Assembly: GCF_003600625.1 (NCBI RefSeq)
Contig: NZ_CP032489.1
Coordinates: forward strand, 2,232,001 to 2,296,000
Reading direction: 5' to 3'
Length of the DNA: 64,000 nt
Source of the DNA: Arachidicoccus soli
Lineage (GTDB): Bacteria; Bacteroidota; Bacteroidia; Chitinophagales; Chitinophagaceae
Shown here: one piece after another, positions 15,317 to 26,124 of the stretch
How the letters are laid out: each line of letters opens with the position of its first letter
How positions within the stretch are numbered: the stretch's first letter is position 1
The notes under the pieces: model-generated
The model's input: only the letters and a program-made list of their open reading frames with translations
Told to the model about the DNA's origin: nothing
Database searches by the model: none
Made by a program: the position numbers and the translations under genes

Positions 15317-18118
15317 CTATTTAAAAAGGTTGATGGGCAAGAGAATTTCCCATCGGTTTTTATTGGCATCGCCATTATTTAAAAGTCTGCTATATCTGAT
15401 ACCAAAACTTGTAGATAATTGATTCCATAAGTTAATATCAAAATCAATTTCAGTTCCAACAGAAGAAAATTGCTGAGATTTAATTTGATATTGATAACCC
15501 AAAGTACAATCATAAAAAACATCTGCACGCAGTCTTTTAAAATATACCATATCGCCGAAACCCCAGTCCGGATAGGCAATTGGGAAAACATAATCCGCGC
15601 CTGCTTTGAACATTTTCTGAAAGTTATACAAATTATATCCTCTTGAAAATGGAAAATTGTAACTAAAAGAATATCGATTGAGTGTATCTTGATATTGATA
15701 AGCTGTCGAGATTTTGAAACCATGGGTAGGGCTTAATCCCGGGAAATAAAAGTCTGCTCTCGCTAATATTTGTCTTGCAGCATTAGCATCCACCGTGTTG
15801 CGGTATAATAAACTAAATGCTTGGGCAAATCGTGGATATATTTGTTGTAATGCCTCTTGTGTCTGATTTACAAAACTTATTCCAGAACTTAAATAATTGA
15901 TAGCCCTGTCATTTAAATTTATATTATTGGCCTCCCAATGAATAAATCTTTGATTAAAGGAAGATGAAATTGTAAGCGATTTATAAAAATTTCCGGAAGA
16001 AAAATTAAGCGGTAATTGTAAACCTGCCTGCCATCCCATATCCTTAAAATGAAAATATCTTTTGTATTTACTGCTATAAGCTGTTCGATTAAATGTATAA
16101 GAAGCACCTAAGAACGGCTCTACAAAACTTCCCCCATAAATTATATTCCCGCTTAATTGACTGGATTCTTCTATGCGATTGTAATTATAAGAAAGGTTGG
16201 TCTGTAAAGTGTTCAGTATATTCTCACCATATAAAGTCAAAGTATAATTTGGATCATCGATATTGGGCTGCAAACTATGAAAATTAAATGGGTGATGCCA
16301 TTTTGAATATTTTCCGATGGCGTAATTCTTCGAGGGAAGATCGGACAAAATAGTTGAATAGTTTTTGTTAGGGCTCAAATGATATAAGCGTTCCAGCGTA
16401 TCTTGAGAAAGGATTTCAACCGGTGTAAACTGAGGGGTCAAGGTTGCCAATCTATATCCATCTGCCGTAAATACCGTTCCAATTAAAGCATTATTCTTAA
16501 ATACTGCTTGATAAATGCCTGTTGCCGCTTTTGCAATATTGAAAACCTTTTTTTGGCTAGCTAAATATGCCCAGGTTTCATCATTTCCCTTATTGGAACA
16601 GGTAAAAATAAGGGTATCGCCCTGAACAACAGGAAAGCCCAGTAAGCGGTTGCCAAAGGGTAAAATATTTGTTTCTTTTTTTGAGAACAAATTGAATTCC
16701 TGAATGGCCATCTCACCGGCTTTATTTCTTTCTATTATATAAAAAGAAGAATCATTTTCTTTAAATTTAGGATAGGAAAAAATATGATTCTCTTCTGCGT
16801 CTTTATGGAAAACAGTATTCCCATCTAATGTTAAAATAACTATAGATGAATGTTGCTGTGTTGTATATTTCACTGCCGCAATCAACTTACCATTATGTGA
16901 AATATCCGGCGTAAAATATCTTTCATTATGGGTAATCGCTTGTTTTTTCTTTGTATCAATATTTAACAGCTCAATATCGCTATATTCTTTATAACTCCAC
17001 CTTGCAGAAGGTTTCAGTTTACTGTAAACAATATTCCTATTGTTGTAACTAAAATAATTATCGTTGGCAATTGGACGAATAGCAATGCTTTCTTCCTTAC
17101 CATCCTTTAATTTTACAAAATGAGCAATATGTTTATAATCAGATTTTAAGGCAATCAGAGCACCCTCACTTGTCAGATATGGAAATTCATAATCAGCGAC
17201 ATTTCTATTCTCCTTTTTAGTAATAAAGACTAATGAATCTCGTTTGTCTTTTTGCCATTGATTCTGATAATAACTAAATGCCTTGCTTTTAAATTTAGAA
17301 AAAGAGATGCCGGAATATTTTTTAATAGCTTTTTGCATAGGATAAACCAATCCTTTAAAAGCAGCAGCATCATGTGTTACATTTTTCCAAAAATCAGCTC
17401 CATATTTTTGATAACCATAAGCCACCAATAAATAGCCTAGATTATAATGATCCGGAACATAATCTTTGAAAGAGCCGTTACGTATTTTTTGATAGCTATA
17501 CTGTTTCCCATCCAAATACAAAGCCTTAAAAGCATTCATAAACAAAGGCAAGCGTCCTCTACCCTGTTTACTCAAAACTGTTTCGTTATAAACCGCATCC
17601 CCTTCAAAAAACCAATCAGGAACCGCCGAAGAATTAGCTAATGCTTGTCCATTATCACCAAAAAGAATTTTCATAAAATGTGATAAACCCCGGTCAAAAT
17701 TGTTGTATTGTTCTACGTGACGATATTCGTGAATTGCCAAATTATCTGCCCAGTTTTGGGCACCTAAGTTAAAAACATTTAGCGGAGGCATTAGGTAAAA
17801 TTCACTTCTATAAGGACCCAAACCCACATAACCATTGCTATAAGTCATTTGGTTTTGTAAAACAATATTTACCTTTCTTAGTTTATTACCCATTGATTTA
17901 TGTGCAATATTTCTCTGTTGAAATTGAACCAGCGAGGCCACATTTTTTGCCGTTGCATCCAACCCTTCAGGAAAAATGATCCGAAACGAATCGGTATTGA
18001 TTTGTTGCCATTTTAGTTTTGCCGGATTACCTCCAAAAACCTGCGCAAAGGACTGTGTAACAATAGTTATACTGCAGACCAACAATAGGCACTTTATCCA
18101 TAATTTTTTTCGTATCAT
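15317..18118 (-). CDS. Large secreted protein: gluzincin-like protease domain, TolB-like propeller and outer-membrane barrel
   Basis: A 933-residue exported protein (signal peptide ends near residue 26, VTQSFAQ). The N-terminal third contains H130-E131-YR-H134 followed by E172 in WFFEGDAVYNE, the HExxH...E zinc pattern of gluzincin peptidases. The middle holds repeats of the PD40/TolB type (for example FTPDISHNGKLIAAVKY), suggesting a beta propeller. The last 300 residues alternate aromatic and polar strands and end in a strand with terminal Phe region (LLPINLFK), like an outer-membrane beta barrel. I infer a surface or periplasmic protease anchored by its own barrel. No function is assigned in the sequence itself. 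It stands alone, convergent with the SGNH gene. Confidence 0.72.
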   Translation of the reverse strand: MIRKKLWIKCLLLVCSITIVTQSFAQVFGGNPAKLKWQQINTDSFRIIFPEGLDATAKNVASLVQFQQRNIAHKSMGNKLRKVNIVLQNQMTYSNGYVGLGPYRSEFYLMPPLNVFNLGAQNWADNLAIHEYRHVEQYNNFDRGLSHFMKILFGDNGQALANSSAVPDWFFEGDAVYNETVLSKQGRGRLPLFMNAFKALYLDGKQYSYQKIRNGSFKDYVPDHYNLGYLLVAYGYQKYGADFWKNVTHDAAAFKGLVYPMQKAIKKYSGISFSKFKSKAFSYYQNQWQKDKRDSLVFITKKENRNVADYEFPYLTSEGALIALKSDYKHIAHFVKLKDGKEESIAIRPIANDNYFSYNNRNIVYSKLKPSARWSYKEYSDIELLNIDTKKKQAITHNERYFTPDISHNGKLIAAVKYTTQQHSSIVILTLDGNTVFHKDAEENHIFSYPKFKENDSSFYIIERNKAGEMAIQEFNLFSKKETNILPFGNRLLGFPVVQGDTLIFTCSNKGNDETWAYLASQKKVFNIAKAATGIYQAVFKNNALIGTVFTADGYRLATLTPQFTPVEILSQDTLERLYHLSPNKNYSTILSDLPSKNYAIGKYSKWHHPFNFHSLQPNIDDPNYTLTLYGENILNTLQTNLSYNYNRIEESSQLSGNIIYGGSFVEPFLGASYTFNRTAYSSKYKRYFHFKDMGWQAGLQLPLNFSSGNFYKSLTISSSFNQRFIHWEANNINLNDRAINYLSSGISFVNQTQEALQQIYPRFAQAFSLLYRNTVDANAARQILARADFYFPGLSPTHGFKISTAYQYQDTLNRYSFSYNFPFSRGYNLYNFQKMFKAGADYVFPIAYPDWGFGDMVYFKRLRADVFYDCTLGYQYQIKSQQFSSVGTEIDFDINLWNQLSTSFGIRYSRLLNNGDANKNRWEILLPINLFK

Positions 18119-18221
18119 TTAATAAAGATAAAAATACCTGTTATTATTTAATGAAAAAAGATGCGCCCTGTATGGACGCATCTCTTACAAATTATTTACA
18201 CTCAACTCTATCTGGCCTAAA

Positions 18222-19001
18222 TTAAGGGAGAAGCGTAAGCGTTGTAGTATTCAGGTTAGTTATTTGGCCAAAACTAACATTTACATTATTCAATGTTTGA
18301 TCATGATATCCGGCATTCGCCTTAAACCATATTTGGTAGCTTCCTTGTGCTAAACCATTAAATTGAAAAAATCCATTATTTGCAGGTATAGCAGACACCG
18401 TATCGGTTCCATTAATAGCATACACAGCTGATGCAGAGAAAGCAGGTAAAACATACCCTTTTACCTGGCCATTTGTTTCCTCACTATATGCGCGGATGGT
18501 AGGTTTTAATAAATAGTTTCCATTTCCTTGTTGCACTATCGATTTATTTGCATCAAAATCTATCCAAATCTTATAAGAAGTATTTGCCATTAAAGTTTGA
18601 TGGAAATTGAATTTCAATCCGCTTTGCATAGCTGAAGGAGTAGCCAATGCATAAGTTTGACCATTTACCACTACTGTATTATTAGTGCCTAAGATTAAAC
18701 GAATCTGTGATATATCACCTGCTGGTAATGTTGCTTGCGCTAATAAAGTGTCTACCCCATTGCTTAGCTGTATTAAATTATAAATACCCGGTGTTATATT
18801 TAATGCAACCCAGCCTGTATCTTGGCTGGTCTGTACAAGCACAGATTGAACATCAATATTTACTGCATCATAAGTTGCCGGCGCATCAGTTAAATAAAAA
18901 TTGGCGCTTGCAGTTCCTGAGCTTGAGCCATTATCACTTTTACTACAAGAAAGTATAGTTAAAGTGATAAAAGCAAGGCAACAAAAAAATAGGTTTTTCA
19001 T
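18222..19001 (-). CDS. DUF4382 lipoprotein
   Basis: A 259-residue lipoprotein with a type II signal peptide (lipobox ILSC, Cys near residue 19) and a Ser/Gly-rich linker. The body matches DUF4382: NFYLTDAPATYDAVNIDVQSV at the start, then GIYNLIQLSNGVDTLLA and DISQIRLIL. The C-terminal part (GQVKGYVLP onwards) resembles a carboxypeptidase-regulatory-like beta sandwich. It is probably anchored in the outer membrane. The biochemical role is unknown. It lies downstream of eno but a terminator separates them. Confidence 0.82.
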   Translation of the reverse strand: MKNLFFCCLAFITLTILSCSKSDNGSSSGTASANFYLTDAPATYDAVNIDVQSVLVQTSQDTGWVALNITPGIYNLIQLSNGVDTLLAQATLPAGDISQIRLILGTNNTVVVNGQTYALATPSAMQSGLKFNFHQTLMANTSYKIWIDFDANKSIVQQGNGNYLLKPTIRAYSEETNGQVKGYVLPAFSASAVYAINGTDTVSAIPANNGFFQFNGLAQGSYQIWFKANAGYHDQTLNNVNVSFGQITNLNTTTLTLLP

Positions 19002-19160
19002 AATTTATTTTTTAAATATTTTATTAGGATTATTTAAATCTTTCTTGCAAAATACAAATCCTGTGCCAAATGAAAATATAGTTTTAAGTGCAGGATTTAT
19101 TATCCAGTTTTTTAAACAAAAATTAAGAAAACAATTATATAGAATCAATAATAACGCACA

Positions 19161-19195
19161 AAAAACCCGGTTCAAAATTGAACCGGGTTTTAATA
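19161..19195 (-). terminator. Intrinsic terminator of eno
   Basis: A hairpin AAAACCCGGTTCAA / TTGAACCGGGTTTT with a very short loop lies about 20 bases after the eno stop. On the minus strand it ends in a run of six T. The near-perfect symmetry could also stop plus-strand transcription. Confidence 0.85.
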
Positions 19196-19209
19196 TTTAA
19201 AGCTAAAAT

Positions 19210-20798
<1,589 letters not shown>

Positions 20799-21842
20799 AT
20801 GGGAAGAATAAATACAGATTTTTTAAAACAAATAGGTCTTTTAATCGTTATAATTTTTATCGGCATTGAACTGGTAATACAGTTAAAATATTTCATCCCT
20901 GGTTTTTTTGGAGCCATCACTTTATATATCCTGTATCGATCTTGGTTTTACTATCTAGTAGAAAAAAAGTATTGGAAAAAATGGATGGCTGCATTCATCC
21001 TTATTTTAGGCAACCTTCTATTAGTGGTTTTACCTGTTTTTGCTATCGTCAAAGTATTAATTCCAAAAATAAAATTGGCATTAAACAATACAGGTGTTAT
21101 AAATGCCAAACTTAGTTCTGCACTTAATTCCATAAAATCTTACTTCCCCAGTTTAAGCATTTCCCATGATCAGATGATGAAAGGAATGCAAGAAGTAGCA
21201 CTTTATATCCCCAAGTTACTGAATGCCACTGCATCAGTGGTAAGCAATATTGCGGTGGCTTTCTTCATTTTTTACTTTATGTTGATGGGTAGCAGAAAAA
21301 TGGAAAACAAGTTAGAAGCCTTTTTACCCTTAAGCACTAAAAATAGAAATACTTTATGGAAAGAAACAAAAAACCTGGTCATCTCCAATGCGATAGGCAT
21401 ACCCGTTTTAGCCCTTTGTCAGGCAGGTATTGCTATTATTGGTTATTGGATATTTGGCGTGCAAGAATTCGTATTATGGGGATTACTGACAGGAGCTGCA
21501 TCCATTATTCCTGTAGTCGGAACAATGATTGTTTGGGTACCCATTTGTTTGATTATGTTTATAAATGGAGACACGGGAATGGCAATTGGTCTGTTACTTT
21601 ATTGTGGAGTCATTGTAGCCAATACTGATAATGTACTGCGGTTCACCCTAATGAAAAAATTCGGTGATGTGCATCCACTTATTACTGTATTTGGAGTAAT
21701 ACTAGGTTTGCAACTTTTTGGAATAATGGGTCTTATTTTTGGACCTTTACTCATCTCCTATTTTCTGCTATTATTACAAATATACAAATTCGAATATGGC
21801 AGTAAGAAAGATGCAATCATAGACGTTTCGGATGTAAAGTAG
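20799..21842 (+). CDS. AI-2E family transporter (PerM/YdiK-like permease)
   Basis: A 347-residue polytopic inner-membrane protein of the AI-2E exporter family. There are two or three N-terminal membrane segments (about 12-50 and 63-90), an extracytoplasmic amphipathic region (100-150), then a dense hydrophobic C-terminal half with the family signature GLLTGAASIIPVVGTMIVW and a late VFGVILGLQLFGIMGLIFGPLL. Family members include autoinducer exporters and Na+/H+ antiporters, so the substrate is not predictable. It ends 24 bases from a convergent gene. The start MGRINTDFL follows the leader hairpin. Confidence 0.88.
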   Translation: MGRINTDFLKQIGLLIVIIFIGIELVIQLKYFIPGFFGAITLYILYRSWFYYLVEKKYWKKWMAAFILILGNLLLVVLPVFAIVKVLIPKIKLALNNTGVINAKLSSALNSIKSYFPSLSISHDQMMKGMQEVALYIPKLLNATASVVSNIAVAFFIFYFMLMGSRKMENKLEAFLPLSTKNRNTLWKETKNLVISNAIGIPVLALCQAGIAIIGYWIFGVQEFVLWGLLTGAASIIPVVGTMIVWVPICLIMFINGDTGMAIGLLLYCGVIVANTDNVLRFTLMKKFGDVHPLITVFGVILGLQLFGIMGLIFGPLLISYFLLLLQIYKFEYGSKKDAIIDVSDVK

Positions 21843-21866
21843 CACTATCCCTTCCTGAGAAATCAA

Positions 21867-22541
21867 TTATTTTGCTGCTAATGCAATAATATCCCGGCCT
21901 TCCATATTCTTTCTATCAATTTCAAGAAAGCATGCATTTATCATAGCTATCCCCAATTCTTGTAAGGTGCAAAAACTATTGGGAAATAATCTTCTACCAA
22001 TAGGAAACATCCAAACAATATATTTATAAAATGAATGTGTATTTCTCAATCCCTTAATAGGCTTTATAAAACCGGGTCGAAAATTAAATACTTTCTTAAA
22101 TGGAAGTCTTGACAAAGCGTTTTCTGTTTTACTTTTTACACGTACCCACATCATTTTTGCATTTTCATCACCCGTCGTTCCGGCTCCCGAAATATAACTA
22201 AAAGTCATATCGGGATTGAGTTTACAAAGCATATTGGCCATATATAAGGTAAGTGTATAAGTAATTTTTGTGTATTGCTCTTCTGTTGCCCTCAGAGAAG
22301 TAATGCCCAAACAAAAAAAGCAGGCATTGTATCCTTTCAATTCATCTTCAATATTAGCCAATTCAAAAAAATTAGATACAATTAGTTCTTTCAATTTGGG
22401 ATGCACAATACCACAGGGTTTGCGGTTGATAACCAAAATATTTTCCACTCTTTCGTCATTCAAACACACATGCAACACACCTTCGCCCACCATTCCGGTA
22501 GTGCCTGTGATGATGACTTTTATTCTTTCTTCGCTTTGCAT
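21867..22541 (-). CDS. NAD(P)-binding Rossmann-fold protein, atypical SDR
   Basis: A 224-residue atypical short-chain dehydrogenase related to the epimerase/NmrA group. It has the dinucleotide-binding start VIITGTTGMVGEGVLH and a FSYISGAGTTGDE segment in the place of the catalytic Ser region; the usual YxxxK is replaced by a distant WVRVKSKTE, so it may not be a classical reductase. The RPGFIKPIKGLR region fits this subfamily, often annotated as epimerase or nucleoside-diphosphate-sugar epimerase-like. No partner gene suggests a substrate. It is the last intact chromosomal gene before the mobile-element graveyard. Confidence 0.8.
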   Translation of the reverse strand: MQSEERIKVIITGTTGMVGEGVLHVCLNDERVENILVINRKPCGIVHPKLKELIVSNFFELANIEDELKGYNACFFCLGITSLRATEEQYTKITYTLTLYMANMLCKLNPDMTFSYISGAGTTGDENAKMMWVRVKSKTENALSRLPFKKVFNFRPGFIKPIKGLRNTHSFYKYIVWMFPIGRRLFPNSFCTLQELGIAMINACFLEIDRKNMEGRDIIALAAK

Positions 22542-22708
22542 TTTGAAAATTTATTTTAATAAAATGAGGGATTAATAGAAATTCTATGATTACAAATTTA
22601 CTGTTTACTTCTTATTACAAAGTTTTATATCCAGGGTTTATGAAAGCAATATTGTTTATGTCATTTGCAGCAAGTACAATGTTTTAATTTATTCTCTTGA
22701 AGATATAT

Positions 22709-23272
22709 TTAAAAGGCTATTCTTTCGTTTGTCCATTCATTCTGCCTAATGGGCTTTTTCTTTGGCAATACCTTTTGGTTCTCAACGAGTATGCTAACAA
22801 AGTATTTGCCTGTTGAAGTTTTAGAAACGGTTACTGTTTTAATCTCGCCTTTAAATTGGCGATGAAAAATACAGGTAACGTTTTTCAACTTCGGGAGAAA
22901 TATAGTGCTGGCATTAAAGTCTGTTTTAACTCCTTGCGGAAACTGTATAGACTGCTGTTTGTGATGCTTTGATTTAAACTTAGGGGAGCCACCACCTTTA
23001 AAGAATTGGGCGTAGGCATTGTCCAAATTCCGCAAAGACATTTGAAGGGTTTGTGAAGGACAGTCCTGCAACCAGGTTGCTTCGGTATCTTTCAATTCCT
23101 TCATTTGGTTTGTCAAGACTATACAGCTTAAATGCTTACGTGCAGATGCCCATGCTTGCATTTTTGTTTCCAGTCCAAGATTGAAAACAAAACGACAGCT
23201 ACCAAAGAACTTAGTCGGTTGTTGCTTTTGTTCTTCGTTTGGCAGAAGGCAATATTTGTACGCTTTGAGCAT
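22709..23272 (-). pseudogene. Truncated IS605-family TnpB (N-terminal half)
   Basis: The N-terminal half of an OrfB/TnpB protein, an RNA-guided nuclease encoded by IS200/IS605 elements. The helix-turn-helix start (MLKAYKYCLLPNEEQKQQ), the CRFVFNLGLE motif, FKGGGSPKFKSK and the wedge-domain strand region through KTVTVSKTSTGKYFVSI are present. The frame stops at 22709 after about 188 residues, before the RuvC motifs and the zinc finger expected in a 380-residue protein. It is therefore inactive as a nuclease. The more upstream start at 23326 overlaps the neighbouring tnpA and is unlikely. The tnpA remnant is divergent, as in IS605. Confidence 0.85.
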
Positions 23273-23346
23273 GGGTATAAAGATAGAAATTTTCATACAG
23301 GCACCGCAACGCTCTTGTAAGTCCATTCCTATTCAGGTAAAAATGG

Positions 23347-23779
23347 ATGTACAAAAACTACGCTATCCTGTCTCAAAAAACTAATTACATCTCCACCAAT
23401 CGTTCAAAGCACTACTTAAAATGCCCTCTCATTTCTGTTTGCAAGTACCGTAAGGCAATGTTATTCGGTCAAGTCAATGATGATGCAAAGCACGTCTTTA
23501 CTTCTATTGCTTCTGTGTCAGGTTTTGATATTGAAGTGATGGAAACAGGCTAAGACCACGTTCATTTTCTTATACGCTACATTCCCCGCTTGTCCATTGC
23601 GCAAATTGTTCTCAGTTTAAAGCAGCAAAGTACAGGTCCATTATGGAAGTTGCACGGCAGCACAATCCGTAAACAATATTGGTATCAGCATTTTTTTTGG
23701 GTCGGATGGTTACTTTGTCTGTTCAATAGGTGAAGCATCTCCTAAAACTATCCGTCAATACATATTATCACAAGGGTAA
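23347..23779 (+). pseudogene. Broken IS200-type Y1 transposase tnpA
   Basis: A remnant of the small HUH single-strand transposase of IS200/IS605. Read through, it gives a full-length protein with CKYRKAMLFG, the HUH motif DHVHFLIRY (just after 23553), WKLHGSTIRKQYW, and the catalytic-Tyr helix KTIRQYILSQG ending at 23779. Two lesions break it: a TAA immediately before DHVH (23551-23553) and one extra base in the T/G run near 23692-23701 that shifts the frame. It sits head to head with the tnpB half. Confidence 0.85.
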
Positions 23780-23787
23780 AAACCTTT

Positions 23788-24249
23788 GTGCCTTATATCC
23801 CATCCACGCAGGCGATGAATGCGTTTTACAAAGAGGCTGGTTTTATAAATTGGGTAAAGATTGTTTTTCCAAAGTATCGCAAAGAAATGAAAGGCATTGT
23901 TTGGGGCTTGCTATACAACGAATTTCCCAAACAAAGCTTTGATTCCAAAAAGTTGGAAAAACAGATTTCAGACCTAATGTAAGACGAAGATGTAAGTAAC
24001 AAAAGAGGTGTTTACGAATACGTTTTGAAAGGCAAAGAACGACACTTAAATACTTGTGCGTTTACAGACAATCAAAAACGTGAAACATACGAACGAAAAA
24101 AAGGAATTTTCCCAGTTTGCACCGAGCATTACGAAATTGGAGGAATTGAAGGCGACCATATCACACCTTGGCATTTAGGTGGAAAAACCTCTGCCGATAA
24201 TTGCCAAATGCTTTGCAAGGACGACAACAGACGGAAATCTGATAAATGA
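23788..24249 (+). pseudogene. HNH endonuclease C-terminal fragment with in-frame stop
   Basis: Continuous in one frame, this encodes the C-terminal part of a DUF262/HNH-type protein: MNAFYKEAGFINWVKIV, a TAA at about 23980-23982 that replaces a sense codon, then KRGVYEYVLKGKERHLN and the HNH centre CTEHYEIGG / EGDHITPWHLGG / ADNCQMLCKDDNRRK. The Cys pair and the DH...N...N pattern of an HNH nuclease remain. The N-terminal part is absent and was probably removed by the IS605 insertion. As it stands only a 74-residue piece after the stop could be made. Such proteins occur near restriction systems. Confidence 0.75.
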
Positions 24250-24328
24250 TTGATAAAGGAACAAGAGTAATTTTTTATTATTTTTGCCCTTGTATTAGAA
24301 ACGAGAGTAAAACTTACACTTGAAGAAA

Positions 24329-24568
24329 ATGAGTAAATTCAACAGAGAGATACCATATAATGACCTGTCTTTGCTACCGCCAAAGGTAGATATAGAAACC
24401 GAAGAAACTAAAATATCAAGGGAAGTAGAAAACGTAGCAAATTACGGAGAAGACAATCAACCTTTAAAAATTATTAGTCATCGGAAAAAATCTAATAGCA
24501 CAGACACATCACAACAATTGTATCCCACTGGAGCCCCCCATCATTGCTGGTTGGGAACAACGGCATAG
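24329..24568 (+). pseudogene. Fic-family N-terminal stub joined to foreign sequence
   Basis: The first 30 residues (MSKFNREIPYNDLSLLPPK then DIET) match the start of Fic-domain proteins with an N-terminal Fic_N region. After this the sequence departs from the family, no HPFxxGNG Fic core follows, and the frame ends inside the neighbouring IS66 scrap. A plausible TATTTTTG promoter box lies near 24277-24284. I read this as a truncated gene, not a functional AMPylase. Confidence 0.5.
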
Positions 24569-24720
24569 TTTTGCGGTAGCAGTAAGTGTAGCTTATCTTT
24601 CGGAGTGCCGTTTGCGTTTTCAAAAAAATGCATCAGCCATTTTTCCGGGTTCACATTATGAAGGCGGCAGGTGGAGAACAGACTGTAGAATATCTTGAAA
24701 TCTACCAAGTTTAGTTGTCC
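24541..24720 (-). mobile_element. IS66-family transposase C-terminal fragment
   Basis: A minus-strand frame ending at 24541 carries the IS66_C-type ending: FYSLFSTCRLHNVNPEKWL and a late LHLLLPQNY, which correspond to the conserved helix and the LLP-x-N motif at the C-terminus of IS66 transposases. The upstream 450 or so residues, the DDE centre and the accessory ORFs are missing. It lies between the Fic stub and an hsdS remnant and is inert. Confidence 0.68.
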
Positions 24721-24721
24721 C

Positions 24722-24850
24722 TCACTTCCCGAGCAAACAAAAATTGCCAATCTCCTTTCTTCTATTGACTCAAAAATTGGTATTGAAACCCAACTTTTAC
24801 AAAAATTAGAAGTACAGAAAAAGTACCTGCTGCAAAATATATTTATTTAG
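24722..24850 (+). pseudogene. Type I restriction specificity subunit (hsdS) 3' fragment
   Basis: The last 42 codons of an hsdS gene: SLPEQTKIANLLSSID, a short helix with IETQLLQKLE, and the family ending QKKYLLQNIFI before TAG at 24848. This is the distal conserved helix of a target recognition subunit. No target recognition domain, hsdM or hsdR is present. Its 3' end overlaps the 3' end of the convergent ATPase gene by 4 bases. Confidence 0.75.
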
Positions 24851-26037
24851 TACATAAATCCGAATAACCAGACCGGAATAATATTGCCAACACCTACCTC
24901 TACACCGTCTTTGGCAACATACGCATTTTTTGCGCCTGCAATCTGCTTTCGGGTTTTGTTTTTACCTCCGATTTCAAAAGTGTAGGTTTTATCCACCATA
25001 AAATCAGCGGTTTCCGAAAGGTTTATTTCGTGCAAACCTTTGAATTGGTTCAAGAAAAAGGTTTCCCGTACATTGCCGGTGTTTGTGTTTTCTTTTGCCA
25101 AAGCGTACATCAGGTTGCTGTTGTTCAAATACAGTTTTTCAGGTTTGGTTAGTAGGCCAATGCCCGAAACATCTTTGTATAATTCATTGACCAGTCCAGC
25201 CCGTTCCAGAATTCTTATGCTGTGTACCAGCATATTGCGTGATACGCCCACTTTTTCGCTCAATTTCGTAACATTAGGCGTGAAAGGCGCACTCGAAGCC
25301 ACGCTGATGAGCAGTTTTTTCAGTTTTACCAAAGTGTCATATTGCAGGTCTTCTACCGCATTGATATCTATCTCGATGATGAGGTTAATCGTATTTTGTA
25401 ACTTTTGAATATAAAGGCTTTCATTTTCTTTGTAATACGGATACACGCCTATTTTCAGGTATTTTTCAAACAGGGGTAAGGGTTTTATTTCATTTAAAAG
25501 TTCAGTGGCAAAAGCGTTATGATTTTCCAGAATTTCGGTAAGGGGATAAGGTTGAAACACTTTTTTAGTTTCAAACATAATAAACTCCCTGAAAGACAAT
25601 TCTTTCAGGTAATACGTAATTGCCCTTCTGCTCAAATCCGATTCGGATTTATAGATTTCGAGCATCGATGACGAAGTGAATATAACAGTAAGCTCAGGGA
25701 AGTTGTCGTAAATCAGCTTTATTTCTCTTGACCAGGTTGGATATTTGTGAACCTCATCAAGCAAAAGGTGCGTTCCTCCGAATTGGGCAAATTGTTTTGC
25801 CATATCATACAACTTGTTGTCAAAAAAATAGATGTGGTCTAAACTCACATACAACGTTGATTGCAAGGGTAATTTCAGCTTGGCCAATTGTAAAAGCAAA
25901 GTGGTTTTACCGGCCCCTCGCGCTCCCTTTATCGCCATCAGGCGATTGTTTACATCTATTTGGTGAATGAGGTAACGCTGTATATTCAAAGATAGCTGTG
26001 CTATTTTCGCTTGAAATTCCAACAATAAGGTCTCCAT
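24847..26037 (-). CDS. AAA family ATPase with DUF4143-type C-terminus
   Basis: A 396-residue P-loop ATPase of the archaeal-type AAA_14/DUF4143 class. Walker A is KGARGAGKTT (about 37-46), Walker B HLLLDEVHK (about 90-98), and a sensor-like IFTSSS follows. A winged-helix stretch (LSEKVGVSRNMLVHSIRILERAGL) comes before a C-terminal restriction-nuclease-like part (DFMVDKTYTFEIGGKNKTR). The frame is intact. Proteins of this kind are abundant in Bacteroidota and often horizontally acquired; their function is unclear, with proposals of defence or toxin-antitoxin roles. It stands alone between two convergent hsdS remnants. Confidence 0.85.
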   Translation of the reverse strand: METLLLEFQAKIAQLSLNIQRYLIHQIDVNNRLMAIKGARGAGKTTLLLQLAKLKLPLQSTLYVSLDHIYFFDNKLYDMAKQFAQFGGTHLLLDEVHKYPTWSREIKLIYDNFPELTVIFTSSSMLEIYKSESDLSRRAITYYLKELSFREFIMFETKKVFQPYPLTEILENHNAFATELLNEIKPLPLFEKYLKIGVYPYYKENESLYIQKLQNTINLIIEIDINAVEDLQYDTLVKLKKLLISVASSAPFTPNVTKLSEKVGVSRNMLVHSIRILERAGLVNELYKDVSGIGLLTKPEKLYLNNSNLMYALAKENTNTGNVRETFFLNQFKGLHEINLSETADFMVDKTYTFEIGGKNKTRKQIAGAKNAYVAKDGVEVGVGNIIPVWLFGFMY

Positions 26038-26124
26038 TTTGCTTTATTTGAAGAGCAAAAATAAGATATATTGTTAAATAAAAGAAGCATTTTCATTTAT
26101 TTATTGCTTTTTATATGGAGCGTT

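Noticed and set aside
22709-23272. TnpB as a working RNA-guided nuclease
   Set aside because: The RuvC motifs and zinc finger are absent, so no cleavage activity is possible from this fragment.
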